A stretch of DNA of 64,000 bases from the NCBI RefSeq assembly GCF_029227915.1, contig NC_079880.1:20088501-20152500 (forward strand), in the 5' to 3' direction. Numbering within the stretch: the first letter of the stretch is position 1; each line of letters opens with the position of its first letter. Below the pieces are notes generated by a model. That model saw only the letters and a list, made by a program, of their open reading frames with translations, had not been told where the DNA came from and ran no database searches. Positions 48,624 through 60,138 of the stretch are shown here, piece by piece. Position numbers and translations under genes: made by a program. This DNA comes from Hydractinia symbiolongicarpus. Lineage: Eukaryota; Cnidaria; Hydrozoa; Anthoathecata; Hydractiniidae.

Positions 48624-48830
48624 ATGTTGACATTGAGACGAACAAATGTAGAAGCTAGTGAATTTTCCACGTTGTTTGGCCTGCACACCTGCCCAAGTAC
48701 AGATTTTTACAACTCATCGGTAGCACAGGTCAGACAAAGTGAACAAATGGCCTTTTTCACAAGTTATTTATCTAGGGTTGAGCCAAAGGTCATTGCAAAG
48801 TCATTGCGCAAAGAAAAATGGATTGATTAA
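48624..48830 (+). mobile_element. Possible Ty1/copia-type pol relic
   Basis: An open frame from ATG at 48624 ends MAFFTSYLSRVEPKVIAK then SLRKEKWID before a TAA. The segment resembles the EPK..EAL.dE.WI.AMQEEL block that joins integrase to reverse transcriptase in copia-type polyproteins, truncated where the reverse transcriptase should begin. No LTRs or further pol motifs were found. Confidence 0.35.
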
Positions 48831-49823
48831 AAAAACTTGATTCAAATCAAGGTTGCACAACCACAGTAGTAAGAACGTTCAGGATATAAAAAACACGATG
48901 TTTACAAGCTAGATTTTATTCCCAAATTACAAAGGCAACAAAAATACTCCTAGGAAAATATATTCTTTAACTAACTCTAAATATTAATTTTAGGAAAAAT
49001 AATATTTCAGTACTAAGTTTCATACACGAAAGAGTGCCAGACATAAATGTTATCACAGCATTGAGGAATTCTAGATGTCCTTGAATTTTCATGGGTTTAC
49101 TACCTATCCAAGTTAGTGCCGAATGGTAAACCTCGCTAAAATGCTTTACAAAATTTGAACGTACAAAAAATCGAAAATATATATATGGGAAGAAAGCAAA
49201 ATATCCAAATTACACCGATAGGGAACCAAAACAAGATAACAGTAGAAAAATATTGCTGAACATTTTAAGGATTATGAAAAAGTTCCAGCCATAAATTACT
49301 AATAAAAGAGGGCGTTGCCATATTGTGCTGACTTGGAGATGAAATACATATACAAATTTTATAAACATAAACGGGAATAATATAGAAATCAAGTGTGAAA
49401 GTCAAATACAATGTCAATAGGATATATTTCAACATGGCTGATTCCCGCGCTTTTGCTTTTAATCCACCCGCTTATTCATCAGTCACGTTACAAGATATAC
49501 ATATGCTCAATTTCTTGTCGCATAGAAGACAATTTACTATTAAAAACACCATAAACAATTTTAGAAGATTTTATAAGGAATCCATATTTAAGTTCAAATT
49601 AAAGTTTTTTTCGGAGATTTAGAAGTGAAATAACATATCATACATATTTTTTTAATAAAGATGAGTTTAAAGTCAAGATAAAAAAAAATGTTTACTTAGT
49701 CTGATCCCTAGTATTTTCTTCTTACAAAGATGGACGTGTCTCTATTGACTTGCATTCAATTTACATACTAACATCTATTTCATATTACTCTTTCACAACG
49801 TGCAAGTTTCCCCATGTGCAGCT
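48831..49823. other. No gene recognised
   Basis: AT-rich DNA. It could be 3' UTR of the minus-strand TPD52 gene if its alternative last exon at 49824-49916 is used. Confidence 0.35.
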
Positions 49824-49916
49824 TTATTTTGGTTGTTCCTCTATAACTGGTTGTACAATCTGCGCAGTTGGTGGATCGGATGCCGTACTTTTCTGTGAAT
49901 CTCCATAAATCTTGGT
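49824..49916 (-). CDS. Candidate alternative last exon of the TPD52-family gene
   Basis: On the minus strand, an AG acceptor (GTATCGTAG) is followed by 30 codons and TAA, in phase 0. The end of TPD52 exon 4 is also phase 0. The peptide begins TKIYGDSQKSTASDPPT and ends VIEEQPK, hydrophilic with Pro, Glu and Ser like TPD52-family tails. The polypyrimidine tract is weak. It would replace the tail encoded at 52196-52300 with a different one of similar length. No transcript evidence, and it could also belong to an unseen neighbour. Confidence 0.4.
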   Translation of the reverse strand, partial: TKIYGDSQKSTASDPPTAQIVQPVIEEQPK

Positions 49917-52195
49917 CTACGATACCGAAAAATATAGTGTTTACTGTATTTCAAGTTTACACGAAAACAACATTTTCTTGCTTATTGAAATTTTACAGGT
50001 GCATAATGAAGTGAGTCTTGCGAAGCATTAGCTAGCAATCAGGGAAACCATAGCTCAAATGTTCCTCACTGAGAGAGAAGTTTAAATTATTTGTCCCTAC
50101 GAACAATAAAAATCACATGACTACCCATCCAATTCGCCTATCTGAAAGATCAGTCTATGCAGTGCTCTTAAAAGTGACCTCGTCAGCTTTGCAGACTTAG
50201 AAAGCTAGGAGCTGCGGTGCTAGTTAATTCAAATTGGCACCAGAAAACCTTTCCCCTCGCTTCAAAACTTGTTAAATAAAATAAATAAAGAAATAAATCT
50301 GTTTTTCTTAACATTTCTTACTTCATGAAACGCTGCGCGAAATTTCTCTGAACTGAGCAAGTCCGAGTTTGACAACGTGTCACCATTCACGTTTATAAAA
50401 TGCTAAAAATTAACTCTTTTATACCTAAATATTTGATGCACCTCAGGCGGGAACGATTGCTTAAAATCGACAGCGCTTAAGGTAAACACATTTTAACTCA
50501 AACCCCATTCTATCATTTAACACTTTACATTTTGGCCCTAGTAACCGGTTGCCATGTTAACCTTTTTTTAGAAATTTATTTATTTCCTCTGATTTCTTCA
50601 CACGCTCTCAGTTGACAACGAAAATTTACCAAAAACAATACTTCAATAAATAGACTAGTCCTTATCTCGTGCATCTTTGTCCGATTGAAAACATGACTCC
50701 TTAGCAGACTCCGAAAGAAAGTTGAGGTGCAAGCATTTTGCGCGTACACACAGACCTTAATTTAAGAGACGGTACTCGAACAATCTCCGGACTTAAAAAA
50801 ATCAATACTGGATTGAGAAGCTGACAGCGTATAAATTGAGTCACTTTGGAAGACAAAACAGGTAGGACTCGTTATTCCCAACAAAGACATTTTCACAAAA
50901 AACGAAATTAATATCTAACAATTAACTAACAATTAACAAACAAAAATCTTGTTAAACTTATAAGTCTTTATCGACAGTTGTGTAAATTGGAAAGTGGACA
51001 CGTATTCGAACATTTACGCCGGTAAAATTTTTTAACTATATTATTTTTAGCCAATCATCTTCTCATAGCTTCAGCTTTGGGAAAGAAAAAAATCTTCATA
51101 AGCGATATTATACTTCTGCTTTGGTTTTTTAACTTTTTAAATATGTTCTAACTTTATCTATAACCGCGACGACAATACTCACAAATGCTTAAAAGAGAAT
51201 TAATATTTTTTAAAAGCAAAATTGAATATGTTAGGGAATTAAAGCACAATACATATACAAGTGTTACATCCCACGATCTCAATAAAAATAAAAATACTTC
51301 ACAAAACCTTTCACAGATTTATATTTATTTTATGTGCACGTTTCTCTTATAAGCAACTCAGTTGTAAGGAGCTAGACCTCAAATTAGACAACAAATTCAG
51401 TAATTTGTTAGCACCCATATCACACCCATACCCTGAACACTTTTTTGCTCGCTTAGAAATTTTCCCAGTTAAAAATCAGTATTTAGACAAGTGCGTTTGA
51501 GAGGAATTTGAATTTGAGATTTTTGGGCGTGTTGAGCCAACTGCAAACGAGCACGATTCAATAATCAAGGTAGGATTCACAATGCCAGTACTGGGTCAAT
51601 TAGACTGTGTAAACAAATTGAGGGCCTGGTCTGAAAAATAGAGTTGCTTACAAAAAAACGTGAATGTATATATTGCTTTACACAGGTTTACACGATTTAA
51701 AAGTTAACCTAATCTTAGTATCACACATACGTTACAAAGCTTTTAAAAAGACGTATACGTGCGTTTTATACTCGGTCAAAGTTAACATATACAATTGAAG
51801 CAGAAATAAAGACTTCAAAAAAAAAAAAATGTGTATTCGATATGCATGCATAAAAAATAATCTCTTATTTTAAAATCAAGTTTACATGCTTAAAAAACAA
51901 AAAGGAAATATTAGTACATAAAAAAGATTCAAGGTGTTGTCAAGATAGGCAGGTTATAATCCTTTATGATCTTTATGTTTTCCAAGCATTGTGGCAGCCC
52001 TTTTAGTTATTTGGTTTAGACAGTGGAGAGTTTAGCTTCATTAGTTGAAATGTTATTGATGTGTGATATTTAGTTTACCAAACATATTTTTAAACAAATG
52101 ATAGTTGAGCACCAACATTCATGACTTAAATTATATATAACAATTTACCTTTACGAATTATAAATTATATAATAATTAAAACTAAATATTGACTA
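49917..52195. other. No other gene recognised; TPD52 3' region
   Basis: AT-rich DNA downstream of the TPD52 stop codon on the minus strand, probably containing its 3' UTR. No repeat family or exon was supported. Confidence 0.4.
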
Positions 52196-55100
52196 TCATG
52201 TGTTACTTTCGCTTTCAGAGTTGGTTAAAGGTGAATTACTAGTGGACATGCTGTTAGTTATGGCTTGTTTAGTGGCGAATGAACCAGTTATGAGCTTAGC
52301 CTACAAAAATAAAAACATGTGTCAGTTTTAATAATTAAATACATAAAGATTTTCACGTAATTAAAATTGCGATTCACTTTTCTCGTTTAAAGATTGACCC
52401 CTTACTTAAAATGCTTATTGCAATCTGGAGAAATTAGACGGACTGTTGCGCTAAAATTTTGTGGCTTTGGTTAAAACAATGATTAAATTCAGGACTTTTT
52501 TAATCCTCATGGAACCAATACAATATAGTAGGGATATAGTGTTCTTGAGACTTATGAGTCATTACACCAGTAAACCCCCTAAACATCCATTGGTCTTCCA
52601 TCTCTCAAAAACTCACTCTCTGACTGCCATCATCCTCTATCAAATTAAATACTAATTATGGTCAAGTGATGACGGCATAGTAATGGAAAAGAAATTTACG
52701 GATTAAGTATCAAGAAAGTATGCACATACTTCATCTATGTTGTGGTGTGCAGTATACACATTTACTAGCTGAAAAATTCAAATTTCCCACTAAAGTTCTA
52801 AATTGTACTAACATCTATATATACATATTCTATTGCTTAAAAAAGTAAAGAACATGTATAAACAAAAGAGCATGTATCTACCTTTACAGCTGTAGTGGCG
52901 GACCAGAACTTTTCAGAAGCTGATTGCACTCGTGGTGATTCCCTAAGGAAGAGCAGAGTTATTGAACAATAACTCGGCCAAAATATAGATACGAATCTAT
53001 GGATGTATATAGCATTTAAGAATAGTTGTTGGCCTATATTGGATATTTCAAATTAACAGCATGATATTTTACATTAATAACAAACTCTGGAATCACAAAT
53101 CAGTGCAAAAAGTATACTCACTTCAGTTCATGCCACTTTGTAGCTGTGGCAGCACCAAAACTTTTTAAAGCTTGTGAAGTCTTCTGTCCAGCATCTGATA
53201 AGGCTTGCTTGGATTTGTTGACTCTAAACATAACAAACTTTTTTTATATGCAATGCATAGCATAAAAGACAAAACATCAACATAACATTATAAATGAAGG
53301 CAACCATAGACTTTGGTAGTAAATAATATAGATATTATCACGTCATAAACAAGCAAGTTTATTCTAGGATAAGTTTCAAACATATTTTCTACAGAAATGG
53401 TAATAAATCAGAGCTATAGAAATTTTTTACAAGTTAAGGCAAGTGCAACAAGACATTTTATTGTAGCATTTACAGTAAAACAGTGTGCATTACAAAAGCA
53501 GTTATATCTATCTTTCATTCAGAAAATTTAATTGTCAAGTATCATTCACAAAAACAAAGCATAAAATCTTACGCCTGGGATTTCTGCAGTCTAGACCATC
53601 TCGTTTCGCCTAATTCCGTTCTCAGTTCAGTGACTTGCCTTTCTTTTCTCATAAGTGCTTGCTTTAATGTGTTAATTTCATCTTGAAGCTTAAACAGAAA
53701 CCAAATGCTGATTAGTCATTGATTTATTACTTCCTTTAATAAAATTTCAGAATGTATGTATAAAATAAAGCAATTGCTTAAAATACTCACGCATTATAAG
53801 CAACAATTAATCAAACATGGTAATAACATGCAATAAAGCCGAAAGTTTTTTTCAGTTTTAAATTATAGTCTAAAATACCATACTTTCGCTTTTTACTAAA
53901 TTTTAGGATCAGTTACCCCTTTATGTGTTTTTCTCTTACTGACATCGATGCCTTTCAGAAAAAATCTTGGGTCTTTCACTTGTTTTATATATTCTTTCGT
54001 TAGTATAATGTTCAACCTCATGGCTAGTATATACATCATTTTCATATCACTAACAAAAATTGAAAAAACTTTTGAAGTTGCAAAATTTGTAATTCTTAAA
54101 TTTATTAAAATGGTGCATTATTCTTCGTCATCAATGAAATAACCAATGAATGTAATATATTTCATGTCTCAGTAATTTATAGATTTTTAGGAATATAAGA
54201 TTTAAAATGCGTTAGAATAATTTTTTCTCAACTATCATTTTCTTTGTTGAAGAGAACAAAGTGGCTACAAGTACGTGACTGTATTTTAATTTTTTTTTGC
54301 TACAAGTACGTGAATGCATAAAATGCAGGGTCAGCGTATTTAAAATCACCGCTGACGCCCTTTGCACGTGGCGTGGAGAATATTGCAGAAGGTGCGAAAT
54401 AGCATTCCTCGTGAGTTATTTACTAGTAAAAGAATTGTTGTTGATTTAAAAAATTAATTTATTGAAAATGAATGTTGGTAACGAGTTTTGTAGTTTTGAC
54501 GAATTCCTAAAGGCTATTAACGAGCATGAAAAGTCAATTTTTACACAACTGTATGTAAGGAGTTCAAGATCAGTAGAAAGTGCAGCAAAAAGAGCTAGCA
54601 AGAAAGTTTTTAAGGAAGAGTTGAAGTATGCAGAAATAGACTATGCTTGCATTCATGGGGGGAAAGAATTTAAATTAGCTTCTACTGGAAAGCGCAAACA
54701 TAATGCGTAAGTTTTTTTATATATATTGCTATCCATGTTTTTTTCGTTTTAAAAATTATTTTTCTGTGAAAAGATTACATTACTATCACTTTTTTTGCAA
54801 CTTATTAATTATTACCTGGGATAACTAGATTATGTAATTTCTTTACCAGTGCACTTGCCAATACTTGTACCTTCTTAATCATAAATTTTAGAACTTACAA
54901 AATGGTATGTACATACCTTATCAAAGTGAGGGTAAAAGGTTCTGGACAAAAACTGTATGTGAAATCAATTACAGGAGAACATAATCATCCTGTAACTAAA
55001 GTAAGTCACCTTGATTGTATGCACAGAAAAAAATCTGACCGTATATCATACTTGCGGCGAGTCAAATATTCCGTTTTTTCTTACAGGAATATTTTGATGA

Positions 55101-56301
55101 AAACCTTTCGCTGAAGGCATCACAAATGTTAAAAGTGAAAGCAAAAAAAAAATAATTTAAAACCATATTTCCAATCTGTGTGGGAAAGACGTTATCTTGA
55201 AAGACCTTCATAACATGAGCTCAAAAAACAAAGAGAGTGGCCGAAATAATGTACAACAGCTACTCGAAGAAATGAAAAGTGTGCCAAGTATATTTGAATG
55301 AAAGTGAGTGTAGTTACTATTCTTCTATAATAAAAAATTCTGATACGAAAATAAATGTAAGATAATAGCTGGAGACATAATCTTTATTTCAATTGTCACA
55401 GCAACGAAACAATTAAAAAACATCATCTGACACATTACTTTCATAGTGGATCGTTTACTGAATCACAATTAGACACATGCATGAAGTGGCTGTGTTCTTC
55501 ATTCCCCACATTAACGCTAAACTATTTGACAAAGATACACAATTTTTCATTGCAGCCTCAATGTTCTTTTTCTTTTGACTAATATGAGCATCATATCTTC
55601 TTGATAATACTCTTAACATGACCGTAGCCTGAAAACATATAATCGGCCTTGTAACATACATAGTCAAAGTTGTAGAGATGTAAATAAAAGCTCCTAGTAC
55701 AGAGAACCCTAAAAAGAAAATATATTTTTATCGTCAACTCTCCAACCAACCCGCTGGCCAAGCGACTTCTAGAAAAAAGAAATATGTGAGTGCCGTACTT
55801 CCAGCAAAAGAAAGTAAAAATACGTAAATGCCGTACTTCTAGCAAAAAAGTAAAAGTTCAGTCACGTACTTGTAGCCACTTCGTGAAGAGAAAAGTTTAC
55901 CAATTTTAGCATCTGTATTTTTTTCACTTGATACTTTCGTTTATCACAATCTGTTGTTTATAATTTCTCAATGTAAATTTAAAACATTACATTTTCACAA
56001 ATATTTTTTAAGAAATAATGAACTTTTTCACCCGGGTGCTCAAACACATGCTGTGGTTCAGGAGTAACTGGAATGTAATTTTCTAAGTGCAGGCAAAGAA
56101 AAAAAATCTCGAATTGCTGCAAATTGATGTCTCGGAGATCAAACTTAATAATAAACATACTTTCGCAATTTCAGCTTCGATTTCTAGTCTTCTTTCTTCT
56201 GATAATTCATTAACTCCATTAACTGAAGGAGGACCAGTTGTCTTATCCCCTCTATTTTCATCAAGATCAATGTTAGAAATTTTGTTTTCTTGCTCCGCCA
56301 T
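52196..56301 (-). CDS. TPD52: Tumor protein D52 (TPD52)-family protein, 174 aa
   Basis: Small coiled-coil adaptor of the TPD52/D53/D54 family, which acts in vesicle trafficking and forms homo- and heteromers. Five minus-strand exons join in phase: 56301-56161, 53688-53573, 53223-53122, 52942-52882 and 52300-52196, giving 174 residues plus TGA. Residues about 34-80 form the coiled coil (LSEERRLEIEAEIAK, then LQDEINTLKQALMRKERQV). The family block SDAGQKTSQALKSFG lies at about 94-108. ESPRVQSASEKFWSATTAVK corresponds to the conserved NSPTFKSFEEKV region. The tail is Ser/Asn-rich. The start ATG at 56301 opens MAEQENKIS, followed by an acidic N-terminus as in the family. Length is within the usual 180-220 range, slightly short, because the segment between the coiled coil and the AGQK block is reduced. 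Intron 1 (2.47 kb) hosts a DNA transposon. An alternative last exon is possible at 49824-49916. Paralogue identity (D52, D53 or D54) is not resolved. Confidence 0.9.
54258..55884 (+). mobile_element. MULE-like DNA transposon with a ZSWIM/FAR1-type gene, inside TPD52 intron 1
   Basis: The ends are inverted repeats. AAGTGGCTACAAGTACGT followed by GACTG at 54259-54281 is matched exactly on the other strand ending at 55880. Direct repeats GAAGAGAAC (54249-54257) and GAAGAGAAA (55885-55893) flank it, fitting an 8-9 bp target duplication as in Mutator-like elements. The subterminal regions repeat GCTA(C/G)AAGTACG: one extra copy at the left end and three spaced copies at the right (about 55787-55855). 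A spliced gene fragment for a ZSWIM-like DNA-binding region lies in between. No transposase core was recognised, so the copy is probably internally deleted. Confidence 0.75.
54468..55301 (+). pseudogene. ZSWIM3/FAR1-like DNA-binding domain gene fragment, broken
   Basis: Three exons: 54468-54706 (phase 2), 54892-55000 and 55087 onward. The protein opens MNVGNEFCSFDEFLKAINEH and continues with YACIHGGKEFK, then KMVCTYLIKVRVKGSGQK and ITGEHNHP. Cys, Cys, His and His in that order fit a FAR1/WRKY-GCM1-like zinc fold, as in the N-terminus of ZSWIM proteins derived from Mutator-type transposases. Exon 3 hits TAA at 55153-55155 right after a run of ten adenines. Downstream another frame resumes DVILKDLHNMSSKNKE and runs to a stop at 55301. 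The catalytic RNase-H-like and SWIM parts are absent. It runs opposite to the TPD52 host gene. Confidence 0.65.
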
Positions 56302-57326
56302 CTTTGATGTATATGTTATGTGTGACGAGGAAGATTGATAGTCACTTTAAAAACAAATGTTAGCTCTCCTACAAAAAATAGATGTTATAAAATACTGTTG
56401 GATTCGGATCCTCTAGGTGAATGCATCAGCAAAAATATAAGCTTTAAAAAGAGGGCAAAAAATTTTGTGGACGTAAAGAAGGAAGAAACACTTTCTTTTT
56501 ACTATTTTATTAACCTCGTGAACGCTCCGGATGAGCGTTCAAAATCTCTTTACGCGTATCCAATTTGATAGCGGGGAATAAAAAGACGTGTACGTAAACA
56601 ACAACATAGCTTCATTTGCCATTATGATTTACGAAACTCGTTGTGTCGACTATGAAGGAGTGCAGCCAAATTTAATTTTTAATTTGACTTACAGCTTGCC
56701 AGGCTGTATATATTAATAAAAGCTTTGTTGTCTTAAATCAAAGCTTTATTTTCAACAAAGATGTCATGTAAAATTAATAACTTTTGTTTTATAGCAGTCA
56801 TGCACGCACGTGTTGCGCTTGTACAAAAAATATGCGTTGTCCTGGCTGTTTTTGGGCCATTAGCTAGCTACTTGTTAATTTAAGTACTGTGTATAAACTC
56901 TAAGAGACAAGATCACCGTCATTTAAACAACAGTTTTAAAAGGATTGTTACCTGAAAAAGTAACAAAAATTCAAAAACTTCTACAAGGACTATTTTCTTT
57001 TTTTAAACAATGGTGTTAACCAGAATTTTGCCACAAGAAACCCACCCACTTACCCATGTCAGAAAGGTCAATGTCTAGCAACTGCAAAACACAAAAGTAT
57101 TCTCAATAGTTGTTACCTCGCTGCTCTCTTATTTGCATTTTTTGCTTGCCCACCACCTCACTATAAAATTATACAAAATCGGGGGTAAAATAATACTTTT
57201 CCAAGCGAAAAAATAAATTATTGTAATATTGTTTTATTGAAAATACCACTATTCATCATTTTAGAGCAGTATATATCTAGTGGTTATAACAATTTAAGCA
57301 GACTGGAAATTCTCCAATATGACTGA
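56302..57326. other. Upstream region of TPD52, no other gene recognised
   Basis: It contains the putative TPD52 promoter and 5' UTR on the minus strand. A CpG-containing stretch near 56520-56660 could be promoter-proximal, but no defined element was identified. Confidence 0.4.
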
Positions 57327-57330
57327 TTAA

Positions 57331-58547
57331 AGGGGCACTCCAGTAAAAAAAAAATTGTTATTTTGTTAAGACAATACATAAGTATACCAAAATTAACCAT
57401 TTACAATCTTTAAAAATCTTCATTTACACCTTTACCACATCTGGAAACATCTTTAATTTCAAATAATTTTCAAGGTCACGTAAAGTGAGTATTATTATTG
57501 TATAAATAAAAATCACTCTTATCATTATCATAGGTCATAAATACATTACAGAAGCTACTGATTTTCAAATGGTTGTTTTGACAAAGCTGTTTTAAAAACT
57601 GTATTATCTGCATTGCATGCAGCCTATACAGTGAAAAAGATTAAAAGTAGTGTCGATAACATGATGTTAAGAAATTGTGCACATTTACCCCCTGAAAAAA
57701 TCTGGCAGGTTCTTCCATGAAGCTTTATTTTTGAAAAACAAAGAATAGAAACTGTCGGGCACTAACTGGAAAACTTTTCTATAAGTGTTTTCTTTTCTTT
57801 CTTTTAATGACTATGGTTTTTGTATTGGAAATTGGTATGTTGTGCTATTTATTATAAAAATGTACAAAACATTATATGGTTGTGTTGTGTGGATATATAA
57901 GTACAAGTAATGAAATAAGAAGAAATGAGAATTTTCACGTTAAGTAGTTAAAAAAGAATTTTTACAAATAGCAATATTTTATGGAACTTTATTTCCTGGA
58001 TTTCTTTTTTAAAAGAACTATATGTGAAGTGCGAAGAACAAATATAAAAACCTTTTTCTTGGCTTGGTAGATCACCTGCATGATGTATTTTTAAAGGCAT
58101 TTTTGTTTGAGTTCTTTCTTTTTCAAAGATGGGATTCTGTTAAAACTAACTTCTTTACACTTCTCTGATATATTTGTACATCCAAATGCAGAACAACTAA
58201 CCATTTTTTAGATTTTAAGTTACATTTTACATCTAGATCCCTTGTTTTGTATATACTTTACGTACATACTAAATAAGCGATTTAAATGTAAACTATAGGT
58301 TTAACATAAATGTTCTCTCCTCTCGCCCAAACTTTCTGCACGATGTGACATCATTATTTGTAATCAAGTTCAGTCCTAAATGATATCGCATGTGCCCGTT
58401 TTTTTATGAAAAAAAAATCGGATATGCGAAGGCTAGTAGAACAATTTTAAATAAGAAAAACAAGTAAAGTAGGTTGTTTTAATTTCTTATGCTTTTCTGA
58501 GTACATATAAAATGAAAAATAAAAGTGATTTTTACTGGAGTTCCCCT
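57331..58547. mobile_element. piggyBac-type non-autonomous element, TTAA-flanked, 1217 bp
   Basis: TTAA flanks both ends (57327-57330 and 58548-58551). The termini are inverted: AGGGGCACTCCAGTAAAAA on the left and AGGGGAACTCCAGTAAAAA read inward from the right, 18 of 19 matches. TTAA duplication is the hallmark of piggyBac. No transposase frame survives inside, so it is a non-autonomous or internally eroded copy. It occupies the TPD52-DCAF13 intergenic space. Confidence 0.8.
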
Positions 58548-58801
58548 TTAAATGTTACCATAGCCTTGGGTTAACACGTGCCATGTGAGAAAAAATGAGA
58601 AGATGGCACACTTTGTGGGTCGTAGGATGCTGCAGGGAGTTTTCTGATAAAGCGTGGAAGCTAATTGGGTCTGCATAGCTCAAAATGAGCATTAGATACT
58701 CTAGGACTCCCAATCTAAGTCATGGCCTGGAAATAATAGACATGATATATATACCCTCCATATTTGTGAGGCTAGCTATGTAAAATATTCACATATATCT
58801 A

Positions 58802-59591
58802 CAGTACTGGAAAAATGTTGTTTAACATCGCGCTTCGCGTATTGCAACGGTATTCTCGATCTCGATGACGTTTTTTTACTTTCAAATTGTATCGAGAGGG
58901 CTTCGCGATGCATCCGTCTCGATGTCATTCTCGAAGCTATCAAGGCCATTAACACTTTTTCATAAAAGAACTACTTTAAAAATAAGAGTGTATTCAACAA
59001 TGTTCGCGGATGTTTAAATATAATTATACTTCCTTTGTGTTATATTTTTTTAACTTATGCATAACAATCTAGGGTATACAGCTAGTGTTAATCTTTCTTA
59101 TTTAGATCACATTTTAAAAATGTAAGAACTAAACAGTGATAGAAAAGCTTTGTTAGATCGCATTTTAAAAATTTAAGAACAAAGAACGGTGATAGAAAAG
59201 TTTTTTTAGATCGCATTTTAAAAGTTTAAGAACGAAAAGTGGCGACAAAAAAGCTTCGTTAGAGATCGCATTTTAAAAGTTTAAGAACGAAAAGTACCGA
59301 TAGAAAAAAATTAAGTTGAAAAAGTAATGCACTAGAGTTACTTTAATAAATACGGAAGTTAAAAATTTTCTTATAATATACACATATTTATAAATAAAAA
59401 AAAGATAAAGCAGAGATGTCTTTGAAATAAAAAAAACTTTCTCTCTATTCTCATTAAAAAAACTTTCTCTTTATTCTCATTATCACCTACCATCGCAACA
59501 CATCGAGACTGATTTTGTCACAATCTTAGATTCTCGATAGATCGTGACATGTTGCGCGCTCAATATGGCAAACAACCTTTTTCCAGTACTG
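58802..59591. mobile_element. CpG-rich TIR element (CAGTACTGG family), 790 bp
   Basis: TA flanks both ends (58800-58801 and 59592-59593). The inverted ends read CAGTACTGGAAAAATGTTG and, from the right, CAGTACTGGAAAAAGGTTG (18 of 19). Just inside each end are clusters of TCGCG/GATCTCGAT-like CpG-rich sequence that stand out from the AT-rich surroundings. The centre is a minisatellite (59101-59315). TA duplication suggests a Tc1/mariner-type mobiliser. Confidence 0.78.
59101..59315 (+). repeat. Four tandem units of about 52 bp inside the TIR element
   Basis: Each unit reads TTAGATCGCATTTTAAAA, then TTTAAGAAC, a variable purine stretch and GATAGAAAAG or a variant. The first unit is the most diverged. 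Confidence 0.85.
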
Positions 59592-59593
59592 TA

Positions 59594-60138
59594 TCTATCT
59601 TTTCGCACATGTCCACAGCTACATCAATCAATAGAAAAAATCTTAAAAATATATCTTATCTATTTTTTATTATAGATTTTCATTTTTTCTTAAACATTTC
59701 TTAAAAGTCAAATTTTGATAAAATTGTCAAACGTAAAAACTCACTGACCCACAAACGTCAAATTAACGTTTTTCAAGGCAACTTGAGTATGAACCATGCG
59801 CAAAGAGAGGGGGAGTGGGCCATAAAACAGACCCTTGTGAAATTGTACTCAGACTTAAAACTATAAGTTGAAACAGTGGAATAAATACAAGGTATAATGC
59901 CATTGTATTCACTATGGGATACAATGGTATTACATTAATAGTATCACAATGGTATATCATTTCCATTACCATTTAAGAAAATTTTGGTTAGGAACTGATA
60001 CACATGTTTGTATATAAGCTTTTCACTATTATACTAGCAAAAATTACTAAAAGATTTTCTTAAACTTTATTTTTATTTTTTTGAATTTCTTTGTGGTATA
60101 ATATTAAAGTATTTTTTTGCAGAGAATATTAAAACATA
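59594..60138. other. Upstream region of DCAF13, nothing defined
   Basis: It must contain the DCAF13 promoter and 5' UTR. The TGCAG at 60118-60122 preceding the coding start may be a splice or trans-splice acceptor. No other feature was seen. Confidence 0.4.

Noticed and set aside
55455-55667. Minus-strand second gene inside the ZSWIM-bearing transposon
   Set aside because: There is an acceptor-like TTTTCAG and 60 open codons, but no family resemblance, no partner exon and no ATG context.
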